Shown here: in pieces, positions 14,841-23,545 of the stretch
Layout: every line of letters begins with the position of its first letter
How positions within the stretch are numbered: the first letter of the stretch is position 1
Notes under the pieces: model-generated
Told to the model about the DNA's origin: nothing
The model's database searches: none
The model's input: only the letters and a program-made list of their open reading frames with translations
Made by a program: the position numbers and the translations under genes
Source of the DNA: JBMNTU01 sp050945895
Lineage (GTDB): Bacteria > Bacillota > Clostridia > Christensenellales > Christensenellaceae
Assembly: GCA_050945895.1 (NCBI GenBank)
Contig: JBMNTU010000022.1
Location: 1-23,578, forward strand
Reading direction: 5' to 3'
DNA length: 23,578 nucleotides

Positions 14841-15698
14841 TTGAACTGGATAGAGGGTATTGGCGAAGCCGTCAGCTATATCGAGGAGAATATCCATAAG
14901 GAACTTACCATCGAAAACATTGCAAAGCGGGCGTGCATATCTCCGTTTTATTTTCAAAAGGGGTTTGCAATGCTGTGCGGGTTTACGGTGGGGGAGTATA
15001 TCCGGCGCCGCAGGCTTGCGCTTGCGGGAAGCGAGCTGGTTGCGACCGACCGGAAAATTATCGATATTGCGCTCAAATATGGGTACGATTCACCAGACAG
15101 CTTTACAAGGTCCTTCACCCGGTTCCATGGGCTTACGCCTACTGCCGTGCGGAAAAACGGAGCGATGATAAAATCGTTTGCGCCGCTGAAAATCAAATTT
15201 ATTTTGGAAGGTGGTTATACCATGGATTACAGAATTGTTGAAAAAGACGCGTTTACCGTTGTTGGCGTGTCTAAGGTGCTTAAGTACGAAACCGCAATGG
15301 AAGAAGTCCCCAAAATGTGGGCGGAATTTTTTAGGTCGGAAAAAAGCGGTGCAATTTGCAGCATGTACGGCGTAAATATCGACGAGAGCATGGGCGGAAA
15401 CGAATTTGAATATTTGATCGCGGACAATTACAACCCCGTTATGGATATTCCGGAAGGGTTTGTAACAAAGGTCATCCCAAAACACACCTGGGCTGTGTTT
15501 GCCTGCGAAGGGGCAATGCCGCAGTCTATCCAGGATGTGAACAAAAAAATCTTTTCGGAATGGCTGCCAAACTGCAAAGACTACGAAATTGCGGCGGGCT
15601 ATAACATCGAAATGTACGAAGACCCAGGCAAGTATGCCAAAGGGACGGAGGACGAAAGCTATTACAGCGAGGTTTGGATTCCCGTAAAACGGAAGTAA
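14841..15698 (+). CDS. AraC-family regulator with GyrI-like effector domain
   Basis: This 285-residue protein has an N-terminal AraC/XylS DNA-binding domain with two helix-turn-helix units (about 22-45, 'LTIENIAKRACISPFYFQKGF', shortened here to its core; and 72-98, 'DIALKYGYDSPDSFTRSF'), then a GyrI/Rob-type ligand-binding domain (about 128-285) ending in 'EVWIPVKRK'. Proteins of this layout sense small, often cationic or amphipathic compounds and switch on efflux or stress genes; the ligand here is unknown. The start is TTG: AAGGAGG (14827-14833) lies seven bases upstream and the protein then begins right at the first helix. It stands alone between two terminators, so its target cannot be read from context. 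Confidence 0.9.
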   Translation: MNWIEGIGEAVSYIEENIHKELTIENIAKRACISPFYFQKGFAMLCGFTVGEYIRRRRLALAGSELVATDRKIIDIALKYGYDSPDSFTRSFTRFHGLTPTAVRKNGAMIKSFAPLKIKFILEGGYTMDYRIVEKDAFTVVGVSKVLKYETAMEEVPKMWAEFFRSEKSGAICSMYGVNIDESMGGNEFEYLIADNYNPVMDIPEGFVTKVIPKHTWAVFACEGAMPQSIQDVNKKIFSEWLPNCKDYEIAAGYNIEMYEDPGKYAKGTEDESYYSEVWIPVKRK

Positions 15699-15711
15699 AA
15701 GCGATAAAAAC

Positions 15712-15738
15712 GGGCCGGCAGCCGCCGGCTCTTTTTTT
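15712..15738 (+). terminator. Terminator after the AraC-type gene
   Basis: GGGCCGGC (15712-15719) pairs with GCCGGCTC (15724-15731) with one G-U pair around a four-base loop, followed by seven Ts. It begins 13 bases after the stop codon. Confidence 0.88.
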
Positions 15739-15885
15739 ATCTCTCAAAGAGGCCGAACGCCCAGCTTGAAAGCGTCACGCAATATTGAGTTCATAATTGC
15801 CTGGTAAAATAAGAACAGAAAAGCAAAGAAGGCCAAACGGCGGTGTGAATAAACTATGAACTTTAGGAATGTATACCCGCAACGA

Positions 15886-15915
15886 TTGTGTTTTTGTGGA
15901 TAAACGTGGTATAAT
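15886..15915 (+). promoter_or_regulatory. Promoter of the CoA-dehydratase activase gene
   Basis: TGGTATAAT (15907-15915) is a perfect extended -10, with TTGTGT (15886-15891) 18 bases before the hexamer. Transcription would start near 15922. That leaves only about twelve bases before ATG 15934, one reason to prefer the next ATG as the true start. Confidence 0.7.
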
Positions 15916-15948
15916 ATTTTAGTTTGAGAAATTATGGAGAAATCTTTT

Positions 15949-18900
15949 ATGAAGCAAATGAGGATGGGGCTGGACGTTGGCTCTACAACAATAAAACTGG
16001 TTGTTATAGACGAGCGGGACCAAATCGTCTTTTCCCGGTACCGTCGGCACCTTTCGGACGTCCGCGGAGAGCTTAAGCGGCTTTTCGAAGAGGCGGCGGA
16101 AGAATGCGGCAACCTTACGGTCATTTCGGCCATTACGGGCTCCGGCGGCCTTTCTGTGGCCAAGCTGCTTGGCCTGCCGTTTGTGCAGGAGGTTGTAACG
16201 GGGGCGCGCGCCACGCAAAAGTTTATGCCCGAGGCAGACGTTGTGCTGGAGCTGGGCGGCGAGGACGCAAAAATAACCTACATGAAGCCGTCGCTCGAGC
16301 AGCGCATGAACGGAACGTGCGCGGGCGGCACAGGCGCGTTTATAGACCAGATGGCCAGCCTGCTCGATACAGACCCAACCGGCCTCAACGAGCTTGCAAA
16401 GAATTATAGCACCATATACCCCATTGCTGCGCGCTGCGGCGTGTTTGCCAAAACAGATGTACAGCCGCTTTTAAACGAAGGCGCGCAAAAAGAGGATGTC
16501 GCGGTTTCTATTTTCCAGTCGGTCGTCAACCAGACGATCGGCGGGCTTGCCTGCGGGCGGCCCATCCGCGGAAACGTCGCTTTTTTGGGCGGCCCGCTGC
16601 ACTATTTGACGGAGCTGCGCGAGCGTTTTATCAAAACGTTGAACCTGACGGAAAAGCAGGTGATTCATCCGGAAAATTCGCATTTGTTTGTTGCGATCGG
16701 TGCCGCGCTGATGGCAGAGGGAGACTCGTTTGTTATTGGCGCATTGCCGAAAATGCTGGACGAGGCAGGCGAGGGAGACCACGAAACGCGCCGGCTCGAC
16801 CCGCTGTTTACGGATGAGCAAGCGTTTGCCGCATTTGCCGAACGGCACGGCAAAAGAAGCGTTCCCAAAGGCGATATTGCGACGCATACCGGCCCGTGCT
16901 ACCTTGGTATAGACGCAGGCAGCACGACCATCAAAGCGGCGCTGATCGACGAAGACAAGCGGCTGCTCTACCGCTACTACCACTCGAACGAAGGCAGCCC
17001 GCTGTCGGCGGCCGTTGAAATTGTAAAAGATATTTATTCCAAGCTGAATGAGGGCGCATACATTGCCGGAAGCTGCGTGACCGGCTATGGCGAGGCGATT
17101 ATAAAAGAGGCGCTTAAGCTGGATTTTGGCGAAATAGAAACGATGGCGCACTACCGCGCCGCCGAATACTTCAACAGCGATGTAGACCTTATCATCGACA
17201 TCGGCGGGCAAGATATGAAGTGCCTGCAAATCAAAAACGGCACGGTGGACGGAATCATGCTCAACGAGGCGTGTTCGTCCGGATGCGGCAGCTTCCTCGA
17301 AACGTTTTCGCATTCGCTGGGGCTTCCCATAGCCGAATTTGCAAAGGAAGCGACGCGCGCGCAAAACCCGGTCGATTTGGGAACGCGCTGCACGGTGTTT
17401 ATGAACAGCCGCGTCAAACAGGCGCAAAAGGAAGGCGCGGGCGTGGGCGATATTTCCGCCGGGCTTTCGTATTCGGTTGTCAAAAATGCGCTGTATAAAG
17501 TAATTAAGGTAAAGGACCCGGCAGAGCTGGGCAAAAATATTGTCGTGCAGGGCGGAACGTTTAAAAACGATTCGATTTTGCGGGCGTTCGAAAAAGAGCT
17601 GGGGCGCGATGTTGTCCGTCCGGATATTGCCGAGCTGATGGGCGCTTTTGGATCGGCGCTTATTGCAAAGCGGCGGCAGAAGGAGGAGCGTTCGTCCATC
17701 ATTTCCAAAGAAGCGGTGGAGCAGTTTACTTGCAAAAGCAGCCACGCGCGGTGCGGAAAGTGCGAAAACCGCTGCATGCTGACTGTTACGACGTTTGAGG
17801 ACGGCCGCAAGTTTATTTCGGGCAACCGCTGCGAAAAGGGTGCGGGCAAGCTGGAGACAAACGACCTGCCCAACCTGTACGAATATAAGCTAAAGCGTAT
17901 TTTCGACTACGAGTCATTGCCCGTAGAAAAGGCGCCGCTTGGCGAAATCGGGCTTCCGCGGGCGCTGAACGTGTATGAAAATTACCCGATGTGGCACACG
18001 ATGCTGACCATGCTTGGCTTTAGGGTCGTTTTGTCCGACCCGTCCAGCCATTCGATGTTTGAAAAGGGCATGGAAACAATTTCGTCGGACACGGTGTGCT
18101 ATCCGGCAAAGCTCATACACGGGCATATCGAAAACCTTGCGGAAAAAGGCATAAAGAAAATTTTCTATCCGTGCATTCCGTTTGAAACGCGGGAATACGA
18201 CAAGGCCAACAACCACTACAACTGCCCGGTTGTAACATCGTACCCGGAAGTAATCAAAAACAATATGGACGTACTGAGGCGGCAGGGGATTGAGTTTATC
18301 AATTTCTTCGTATCGCTCGACATGCGCGATTTTATGCCGCAGAAAATTGTCAAGGAATTTGGCAAATACGACAGCAGCCTTACGCTGGAGCGCGCAAAAG
18401 AAATTTCAGACGCGGCTTACGCCGCTATGGAGCAATACAAACAGGATATACGGAAAAAAGGAGAGGAAGTCATTGCCTGGCTGGAGCAAACGGGCAATAC
18501 CGGCGTTGTGCTTGCCGGCCGGCCATACCATGTAGACAACGAAATCAACCACGGCATCCCGGAGCTCATCACAAGCTATGGGCTGGCCGTGCTTACCGAA
18601 GACAGCGTAGCGCACCTTGGGAACCTCGAACGCCCCATCCGAGTGATGGACCAGTGGGCGTTCCATACGCGCCTGTATGAAGCGGCTGCGACGGTCGCCA
18701 AAAAAGACTGCCTGCAAATGGTTCAGCTTAATTCGTTTGGCTGCGGCCTGGACGCCATTACGACGGACGAGGTCAGCGAGATCATACAGGCGGCAGGAAA
18801 AATATATACGGTTTTAAAAATTGATGAGATCAGCCATTTGGGTGCGGCAAAAATCCGTATCCGCTCGCTGATCGCGGCGCTGGCCGAGCAAAAGGAAGAG

Positions 18901-20295
18901 GGCAAAAAACCGGAGAAGAAGGGCACACCGGTGTTCCGGCGCAAGATGTTTACCAAGGAAATGCGCAAAAACGGCACCATTGTCTGCCCGCAGATGGCGC
19001 CCGTGCAGTTCCAGTTCTTAAAGCAGGTGTTTGACCCGACAGGCTACAACTTCAAGGTGCTGACGGAGGTAACCAAGGAAGATATAGACGTAGGGCTAAA
19101 ATACGTCAACAACGATGCGTGCTACCCGACGATCATTGTAATCGGGCAGCTTGTCAACGCGTTTATTACAGGCAAGCTGGACCCGGACAACACCGTCATT
19201 ATGCTGACGCAAACGGGCGGCGGCTGCCGCGCGTCAAACTACATTGCGTTTTTGCGGAAAGCGCTGATAGAAGCAGGATTCCCGCAGGTTGTCGTTGCGT
19301 CCATCAACTTTTCCGGGCTGGAAAAGAACCCCGGGCTCAAAATTACGCCGGGCTGGGTCGTGCGCATATTAATGGCGATTTCCATGGCCGACGAGCTGCA
19401 AAAGCTGACGCTGGCGACGCGCCCGTACGAAGCCAACAAGGGCGAAACGGACGCGCTGGTGGAAGTGTGGACGGAGAAAATAAAATATCTGGTATCAAAA
19501 ACGAAGTATTTCGGCTACCGAAAAGCGGCCAAGCAGATGGTGAAGGACTTCGAGGCGATTGAGCGGCTGGATATTGTCAAGCCCAAGGTTGGCATTGTGG
19601 GCGAAATACTCGTCAAATACCACCCCGACGCCAATAACCACGCGATTGAAGTCATTGAGCGCGAGGGCGGAGAGGCCGTCATCCCCGGGCTGCTGGATTT
19701 CTTTAACTACAGCATTTACAGCACAAAATTCAAGCACGAGGAAATGGGCCGCAGCAAAGCGGTTTACAAAGCGGCGATGTTTGGTATTTGGCTGATAGAG
19801 ACGTTTAAAAAGCCCATATATCGTGCGCTGAACAAAAGCAAGTATTACCACCGGAACGCGGATATACGCCACCTTGCAGAGCGGGCAAACGAATTGATCT
19901 CCTGCGGAAACTGCACGGGCGAGGGCTGGTTTTTGACGGCGGAAATGCTCAACCTAATCGAGGAGGGCGCACCCAATATTATCTGCGTACAGCCGTTTGC
20001 ATGCCTGCCAAACCACGTGGTCGGCAAGGGGATGATCCGCGCGATCCGCGATAAATACCAAGAGGCAAATATCGTCGCGGTGGACTACGACCCCGGCGCA
20101 AGCGAGGTCAACCAGCTGAACCGTATTAAGCTGATGATTTACAGTGCGTTCGAAAACCTGAAGGCGCAGCAGAAGGCAAAGGATACGCTGGCCGGCGTTA
20201 CCAAGCTGTCCGAAGCAAAAAGCAGGCTGGAGGAAGCGGAGGAGCCGCCGGACGTGTCGGCAGAGCAACCGGAAGAAAACAAAAAAACGGGCTGA
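15949..20295 (+). CDS. Giant 2-hydroxyacyl-CoA dehydratase activase/HgdB-like fusion
   Basis: This 1448-residue protein joins two BadF/BcrA-type ATPase (activase) halves to a long HgdB-like part. Single-domain activases (HgdC) dimerise around one [4Fe-4S] cluster and use ATP to push an electron into a 2-hydroxyacyl-CoA dehydratase. Half 1 has 'LDVGSTTIK' (8-16) and cysteines C124 ('GTCAGGTGAF') and C163 ('ARCGVFAKTD'). Half 2 has 'IDAGSTTIK' (321-329) and C442 ('ACSSGCGSF') and C481 ('TRCTVFMNS'). Both pairs are 39 residues apart. A cysteine group C602-x2-C605-x3-C609 follows, then the DUF2229/HgdB-like region to the end, with 'CYPAKLIHGH', 'GRPYHVDNEINHG', 'TQTGGGCRASNY' and 'GNCTGEGWF'. The tail is acidic. 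The start at ATG 15949 follows GGAG (15936-15939) by nine bases; ATG 15934 has no ribosome site. Such large fusions are widespread in Clostridia, but their substrate is generally unknown. Confidence 0.9.
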   Translation: MKQMRMGLDVGSTTIKLVVIDERDQIVFSRYRRHLSDVRGELKRLFEEAAEECGNLTVISAITGSGGLSVAKLLGLPFVQEVVTGARATQKFMPEADVVLELGGEDAKITYMKPSLEQRMNGTCAGGTGAFIDQMASLLDTDPTGLNELAKNYSTIYPIAARCGVFAKTDVQPLLNEGAQKEDVAVSIFQSVVNQTIGGLACGRPIRGNVAFLGGPLHYLTELRERFIKTLNLTEKQVIHPENSHLFVAIGAALMAEGDSFVIGALPKMLDEAGEGDHETRRLDPLFTDEQAFAAFAERHGKRSVPKGDIATHTGPCYLGIDAGSTTIKAALIDEDKRLLYRYYHSNEGSPLSAAVEIVKDIYSKLNEGAYIAGSCVTGYGEAIIKEALKLDFGEIETMAHYRAAEYFNSDVDLIIDIGGQDMKCLQIKNGTVDGIMLNEACSSGCGSFLETFSHSLGLPIAEFAKEATRAQNPVDLGTRCTVFMNSRVKQAQKEGAGVGDISAGLSYSVVKNALYKVIKVKDPAELGKNIVVQGGTFKNDSILRAFEKELGRDVVRPDIAELMGAFGSALIAKRRQKEERSSIISKEAVEQFTCKSSHARCGKCENRCMLTVTTFEDGRKFISGNRCEKGAGKLETNDLPNLYEYKLKRIFDYESLPVEKAPLGEIGLPRALNVYENYPMWHTMLTMLGFRVVLSDPSSHSMFEKGMETISSDTVCYPAKLIHGHIENLAEKGIKKIFYPCIPFETREYDKANNHYNCPVVTSYPEVIKNNMDVLRRQGIEFINFFVSLDMRDFMPQKIVKEFGKYDSSLTLERAKEISDAAYAAMEQYKQDIRKKGEEVIAWLEQTGNTGVVLAGRPYHVDNEINHGIPELITSYGLAVLTEDSVAHLGNLERPIRVMDQWAFHTRLYEAAATVAKKDCLQMVQLNSFGCGLDAITTDEVSEIIQAAGKIYTVLKIDEISHLGAAKIRIRSLIAALAEQKEEGKKPEKKGTPVFRRKMFTKEMRKNGTIVCPQMAPVQFQFLKQVFDPTGYNFKVLTEVTKEDIDVGLKYVNNDACYPTIIVIGQLVNAFITGKLDPDNTVIMLTQTGGGCRASNYIAFLRKALIEAGFPQVVVASINFSGLEKNPGLKITPGWVVRILMAISMADELQKLTLATRPYEANKGETDALVEVWTEKIKYLVSKTKYFGYRKAAKQMVKDFEAIERLDIVKPKVGIVGEILVKYHPDANNHAIEVIEREGGEAVIPGLLDFFNYSIYSTKFKHEEMGRSKAVYKAAMFGIWLIETFKKPIYRALNKSKYYHRNADIRHLAERANELISCGNCTGEGWFLTAEMLNLIEEGAPNIICVQPFACLPNHVVGKGMIRAIRDKYQEANIVAVDYDPGASEVNQLNRIKLMIYSAFENLKAQQKAKDTLAGVTKLSEAKSRLEEAEEPPDVSAEQPEENKKTG

Positions 20296-20318
20296 CAGGC
20301 CGATATAAGCAATGGCAT

Positions 20319-20361
20319 AAACCGGAAATCCCACGGGTGGGCGTTTCCGGTTTATTTTTTT
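20319..20361 (+). terminator. Terminator after the activase gene
   Basis: AAACCGGAAA (20319-20328) pairs perfectly with TTTCCGGTTT (20344-20353). A second inner stem CCCAC/GTGGG (20330-20334 with 20337-20341) extends it, and a T-run follows. It starts 23 bases after the stop codon. Confidence 0.88.
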
Positions 20362-20457
20362 GTGCGGGGTTTATGAATAATAAATAAAGCATGTACAGAA
20401 TATTGCCAACCAGGAAACAGGCAGGTATTTTTAGTTGCAGGAAGCGTGTGCAGCCGT

Positions 20458-22431
20458 ATGGATAATGGCAAAAAAAATAAATCGATAGAGGGAATGTTGA
20501 TGCTGTCAGCCATCATTACGATGGCAGTTCAGGCAGCGCTTTTTTTGTGTGTTTTTCTGACGGGCGGCAACGGTTTTTCCGCCGGTAGGCTGGCGGCGGC
20601 AATCGCCGTGTCTGCCGCCGCCGGAATACTGTTATACTTTTTATGGGTCCGGCGTTTTTCGCAAACCCTGCGGCAGCTTGCAGGTAATATGCAGGAAAAA
20701 GCGCCGGATACAAAATCGGCGATGGGAATTGAAGAAATAGACCGGCTGCCGCAAATCATCAAAATGGCGGACGCGCCAATCGGGGCGTTCGAGCATATCA
20801 AAAGCACGGGCGAAGTACTTGTAACAGAGCGCTTTTTTTCCATTTTTGGGCTGGAGGGCGGCGAAGGGCAGGACAGGTGCATACCGTACGAAGCGTTTAG
20901 CGAAAAAATGCGCAGTCTGGCACAGTATATGGAAAGCCAGGATACGCTGCACAACATCCGTATGTATAAAATACATCCGCTGGGTGGTGCGCCTGTGTGG
21001 GTGCGCCTGCAAACGGCGGAGCATGCAGACTGGACATTGGGCGTTGCGTCGGACATGACGCTTAAGATGCAGGAAAAAAGACGCGTCGAATGCGAGCGGG
21101 ATTGCGACCTTCTAACAAACCTGCTAAACCGCCGTGCGTTTCATGCAAGGCTGGAGGAAATTCTTTTCCGCCCAGAAAATGTTAAAACAGCTGCGCTTAT
21201 GCGGTGGGACCTCGACGACCTGAAGTTTATCAACGATACCTACGGCCACGATTTTGGGGATAGTTACATCAAAAAAGCCGCGCAGGTGCTCGGCGAATCG
21301 GTTGGCCCGGATGGCGGCATTGTTGCAAGGGCCTCGGGCGATGTATTTTATGTGTTTTTGTATGGCTACGCAAGCAAAGAGGCGGCCCGCAGGGCAATGG
21401 AGTCGCTGCGCCGCAAGCTTGCGCGTGCAGAGCTGTACCTTCCGGACGGCGTGCCGTTCAGGCTGCGCGCTTCGGCAGGGGCCGCGTGGTACCCCGAAGA
21501 CGCAGGGCGCCCCGGGCAGCTGGTCAAGTATGCAGATTTTGCAATGTATTTGTCCAAAAATACCCCGAAAGCGAATGCGGATTTCGAGATTCGTGAATAC
21601 GAGAGGGATGCGTATGTTGCACACAGCAACAGAGAATTGGGAGAACTGATTGAAAACCGCCTTGTAGATTACGTGTTCCAGCCGATCGTGTGTGCCCGTA
21701 CGGGCGAGGTGTTTGGCTACGAAGCGCTGATGCGCCCCAAAACACACATGCTGAATACGCCGCGAGACGTTTTGTATATGGCAGAACACAGCTCCAAGCT
21801 CTACCAGATAGAAAAGCTGACGGTCTTTTTGGCTACAGAGCATTTTCTCCGCTTTCCGGAAGCAGTCAAAAGCAAAAAGCTGTTTATCAATTCAATTCCG
21901 GGGCTGCATCTGTCCAGCCAGGACGAGCGCGAATTCCAAAGGTTTTTTCAGGGAAATTTCGACAGGCTGGTTATCGAAATTAAAGAAAGCGGCGATGCGC
22001 AGGACGAACTGTTGATGCGCAAAAAAGAGGCGTGCATGATGTGGGGTTGCAGCATTGCGCTGGACGACTTCGACGGCTCGGGCAACAGTGAAGCGGTGAT
22101 GCTTGCGGTGGGGGCGGAGTATGTTAAAATAAGAAGGAACATTGTCCGCGGAATACACAAAGACAAAAGCAAGCAGGAAATTCTCCGGAATATTTTGGAT
22201 AACGAAGCGGGCAGAAGCCTAAAGGTGGTTGCCGAAGGCGTCGAAAAAGAGGAAGAGGCAGAATACCTGATCGACGCGGGCGTAGACTACCTGCAAGGGT
22301 ATTTTGTTGGGCTGCCCGAAAAAACGCCGCAGGCAGTGTGCGCGCGGCGCGGGTTTATTGTAGAAAAGAACGAAAAACGGTCGAGCAGCGTCGACGCGGT
22401 TCATAGTCCGGTCAATCGCGCGGGGGAGTGA
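20458..22431 (+). CDS. Membrane PAS-GGDEF-EAL protein with degenerate GGDEF
   Basis: GGDEF domains make cyclic di-GMP and EAL domains degrade it. This 657-residue protein has two membrane spans (about 13-34 and 41-61), a PAS-like sensor region (about 95-205), a GGDEF domain (about 215-375) and an EAL domain (about 395-640). The GGDEF signature reads S293-G-D-V-F297; the glutamate needed for catalysis is Val, so cyclase activity is unlikely, although GTP binding may remain. In the EAL domain, E422-A-L-M-R426, the Asn of 'FINS', the Glu of 'VIEIKES', D536-D537, K557 and 'VAEGVE' are kept, but the usual 'DDFGTG' is D-D-F-D-G-S and 'KID' is K-I-R. It is probably a phosphodiesterase or a c-di-GMP sensor. 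The start is uncertain: GTG 20446, ATG 20458 and ATG 20500 (GAGGG seven bases upstream) are all possible. Its 3' end overlaps the convergent patatin gene. Confidence 0.88.
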   Translation: MDNGKKNKSIEGMLMLSAIITMAVQAALFLCVFLTGGNGFSAGRLAAAIAVSAAAGILLYFLWVRRFSQTLRQLAGNMQEKAPDTKSAMGIEEIDRLPQIIKMADAPIGAFEHIKSTGEVLVTERFFSIFGLEGGEGQDRCIPYEAFSEKMRSLAQYMESQDTLHNIRMYKIHPLGGAPVWVRLQTAEHADWTLGVASDMTLKMQEKRRVECERDCDLLTNLLNRRAFHARLEEILFRPENVKTAALMRWDLDDLKFINDTYGHDFGDSYIKKAAQVLGESVGPDGGIVARASGDVFYVFLYGYASKEAARRAMESLRRKLARAELYLPDGVPFRLRASAGAAWYPEDAGRPGQLVKYADFAMYLSKNTPKANADFEIREYERDAYVAHSNRELGELIENRLVDYVFQPIVCARTGEVFGYEALMRPKTHMLNTPRDVLYMAEHSSKLYQIEKLTVFLATEHFLRFPEAVKSKKLFINSIPGLHLSSQDEREFQRFFQGNFDRLVIEIKESGDAQDELLMRKKEACMMWGCSIALDDFDGSGNSEAVMLAVGAEYVKIRRNIVRGIHKDKSKQEILRNILDNEAGRSLKVVAEGVEKEEEAEYLIDAGVDYLQGYFVGLPEKTPQAVCARRGFIVEKNEKRSSSVDAVHSPVNRAGE

Positions 22432-23293
22432 TGTTTACATTATCGCTGCCAGAGAGGAACGTCAGTAGTTCTTCTTTTTTTGCCATCGTATCGTTGTAGC
22501 CTTCGTAATAAAGCGCTGCAAGCTTTTGGGGGTCGCGCTCGAAGCGGTCTACCGTAAGCGGCTTTACAGGGCGGATAACGATTGCGTTTCCTTCCTGCTG
22601 CTGCGCCTCGCAAATGTCTAGGCTTTTGTTGTAATAGCCTGCGCGGTTTGCGACAGTACCGGCAAATGCCCTGTGCCGCGGGTAAAACAGGTGCGGCATA
22701 AAGGAAAGCTTGCTCTTTTTGGCGCGAAAGCCCTCGTTTCGCGTCAGTACAACAACGTTCTTGGCGTTTCCCTGCCTCATGGAATACTCAATGGGGATGG
22801 AGTCGCTGGCGCCGCCGTCCATCAGCTGGTGGCCGTCCACGCGAATAACGCGCGAGGCCATGGGAATGGCGGAGGTCGCGCAGATATAGATCATATCCTG
22901 CCGCATGTCGGGCACTTCCTTGTAGAAGGGCTTGCCATCCTCGAAATTGGTGGCGACAATCGTCAGCTTTTGCGGGGAAGCCGCGTAGGTATCGTAATCG
23001 AACGGAATGAGCTTTTGCGGAACCTCGTAGAACACAAACTGCATGCCGAAGAAAGAGCCGGTTTTAAGGTAGCTTTTAAAGCTTAGGTAGCGGTCGTCCG
23101 GCGCGTAGGTGGTGTACACGTTCAAATTACGCTTGTATTGCTTGGAAATGTACGACAGTGCGTTGCATGCGCCCGCCGATACGCCAATGATGTCCAAAAA
23201 TTCGATGCCAAGGTCCAAAAAAGCGTCCAGCACGCCTGCGCTGTAAATTCCGTGCATACCGCCGCCTTCCAGAACCAGTCCTGTTTTTGCCAT
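22412..23293 (-). CDS. Patatin-like phospholipase family protein (YjjU type)
   Basis: This is a 293-residue cytoplasmic serine hydrolase of the patatin family, whose members cleave acyl chains from lipids; the true substrate is unknown. The catalytic dyad is visible: Ser39 in G-V-S-A-G and Asp159 in D-G-G. The oxyanion loop is 'EGGGMHG' (9-15), where most relatives have Arg in place of His14. The stretch 'GIYSAGVLDAFLDLGI' is typical of the bacterial YjjU-like subgroup. I chose the ATG at 23293 because the domain begins immediately and AGGA lies about ten bases upstream; a TTG 60 bases earlier would put the coding start inside the promoter. It is transcribed toward the GGDEF-EAL gene, and the last 20 bases overlap with that gene's end. 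Confidence 0.92.
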   Translation of the reverse strand: MAKTGLVLEGGGMHGIYSAGVLDAFLDLGIEFLDIIGVSAGACNALSYISKQYKRNLNVYTTYAPDDRYLSFKSYLKTGSFFGMQFVFYEVPQKLIPFDYDTYAASPQKLTIVATNFEDGKPFYKEVPDMRQDMIYICATSAIPMASRVIRVDGHQLMDGGASDSIPIEYSMRQGNAKNVVVLTRNEGFRAKKSKLSFMPHLFYPRHRAFAGTVANRAGYYNKSLDICEAQQQEGNAIVIRPVKPLTVDRFERDPQKLAALYYEGYNDTMAKKEELLTFLSGSDNVNITPPRD

Positions 23294-23332
23294 GCTTTTT
23301 GTATCCTCGCTGCAAATAGTATTTTCCCGAAT

Positions 23333-23361
23333 ATTATATATTGTTTGTCCCAAAAAATCAA
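23333..23361 (-). promoter_or_regulatory. Promoter of the patatin-like gene
   Basis: Read on the minus strand: TTGATT (23361-23356), a spacer of 17 bases, then a perfect TATAAT (23338-23333). It is about 40 bases from the ATG. Confidence 0.75.
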
Positions 23362-23374
23362 AGTGTGGTACAAT
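23345..23374 (+). promoter_or_regulatory. Divergent promoter toward the right edge
   Basis: An extended -10, TGGTACAAT (23366-23374), has a weak -35 TTGTCC (23345-23350) 18 bases before its hexamer. It interleaves with the minus-strand promoter, so polymerase at one should hinder the other. Confidence 0.55.
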
Positions 23375-23416
23375 AGCGTAGAAACCATTACGGAGGCAGA
23401 TAAAAGAAAGATAGCT

Positions 23417-23545
23417 ATGATTATCCCTGTTTTGCTGGTTGCCATCGTTGTTATGATTGCCGTGTACGCGCTCTACCGGTTTGTTTTTGTTAATCTAAAA
23501 ATACAGCAAATGGTCACCAAAAATACAGCACATGCCCAGAGATAA
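23417..23545 (+). CDS. Small single-span membrane protein, 42 residues
   Basis: This short frame encodes a hydrophobic segment (residues 2-25, beginning 'MIIPVLLVAIVV') followed by a polar, basic tail ('KIQQMVTKNTAHAQR'). That is the form of a small bitopic membrane protein. No family was recognised. Support comes from the promoter 43 bases upstream and the coding-like composition. Weak points: the only good Shine-Dalgarno (GGAGG, 23392-23396) is 20 bases from the ATG, leaving just a GAAAG at a proper distance. The same frame stays open upstream into the patatin gene, where it is a shadow. Confidence 0.5.
   Translation: MIIPVLLVAIVVMIAVYALYRFVFVNLKIQQMVTKNTAHAQR

Noticed and set aside
14518..14844. 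108-residue plus-strand frame after ftsZ
   Set aside because: It begins inside the operon terminator, has no ribosome site, and its product resembles translated non-coding repeat sequence.
23138..23416. Upstream part of the frame ending at 23545
   Set aside because: It lies antisense to the patatin-like gene and across the divergent promoters. The first credible start is ATG 23417.
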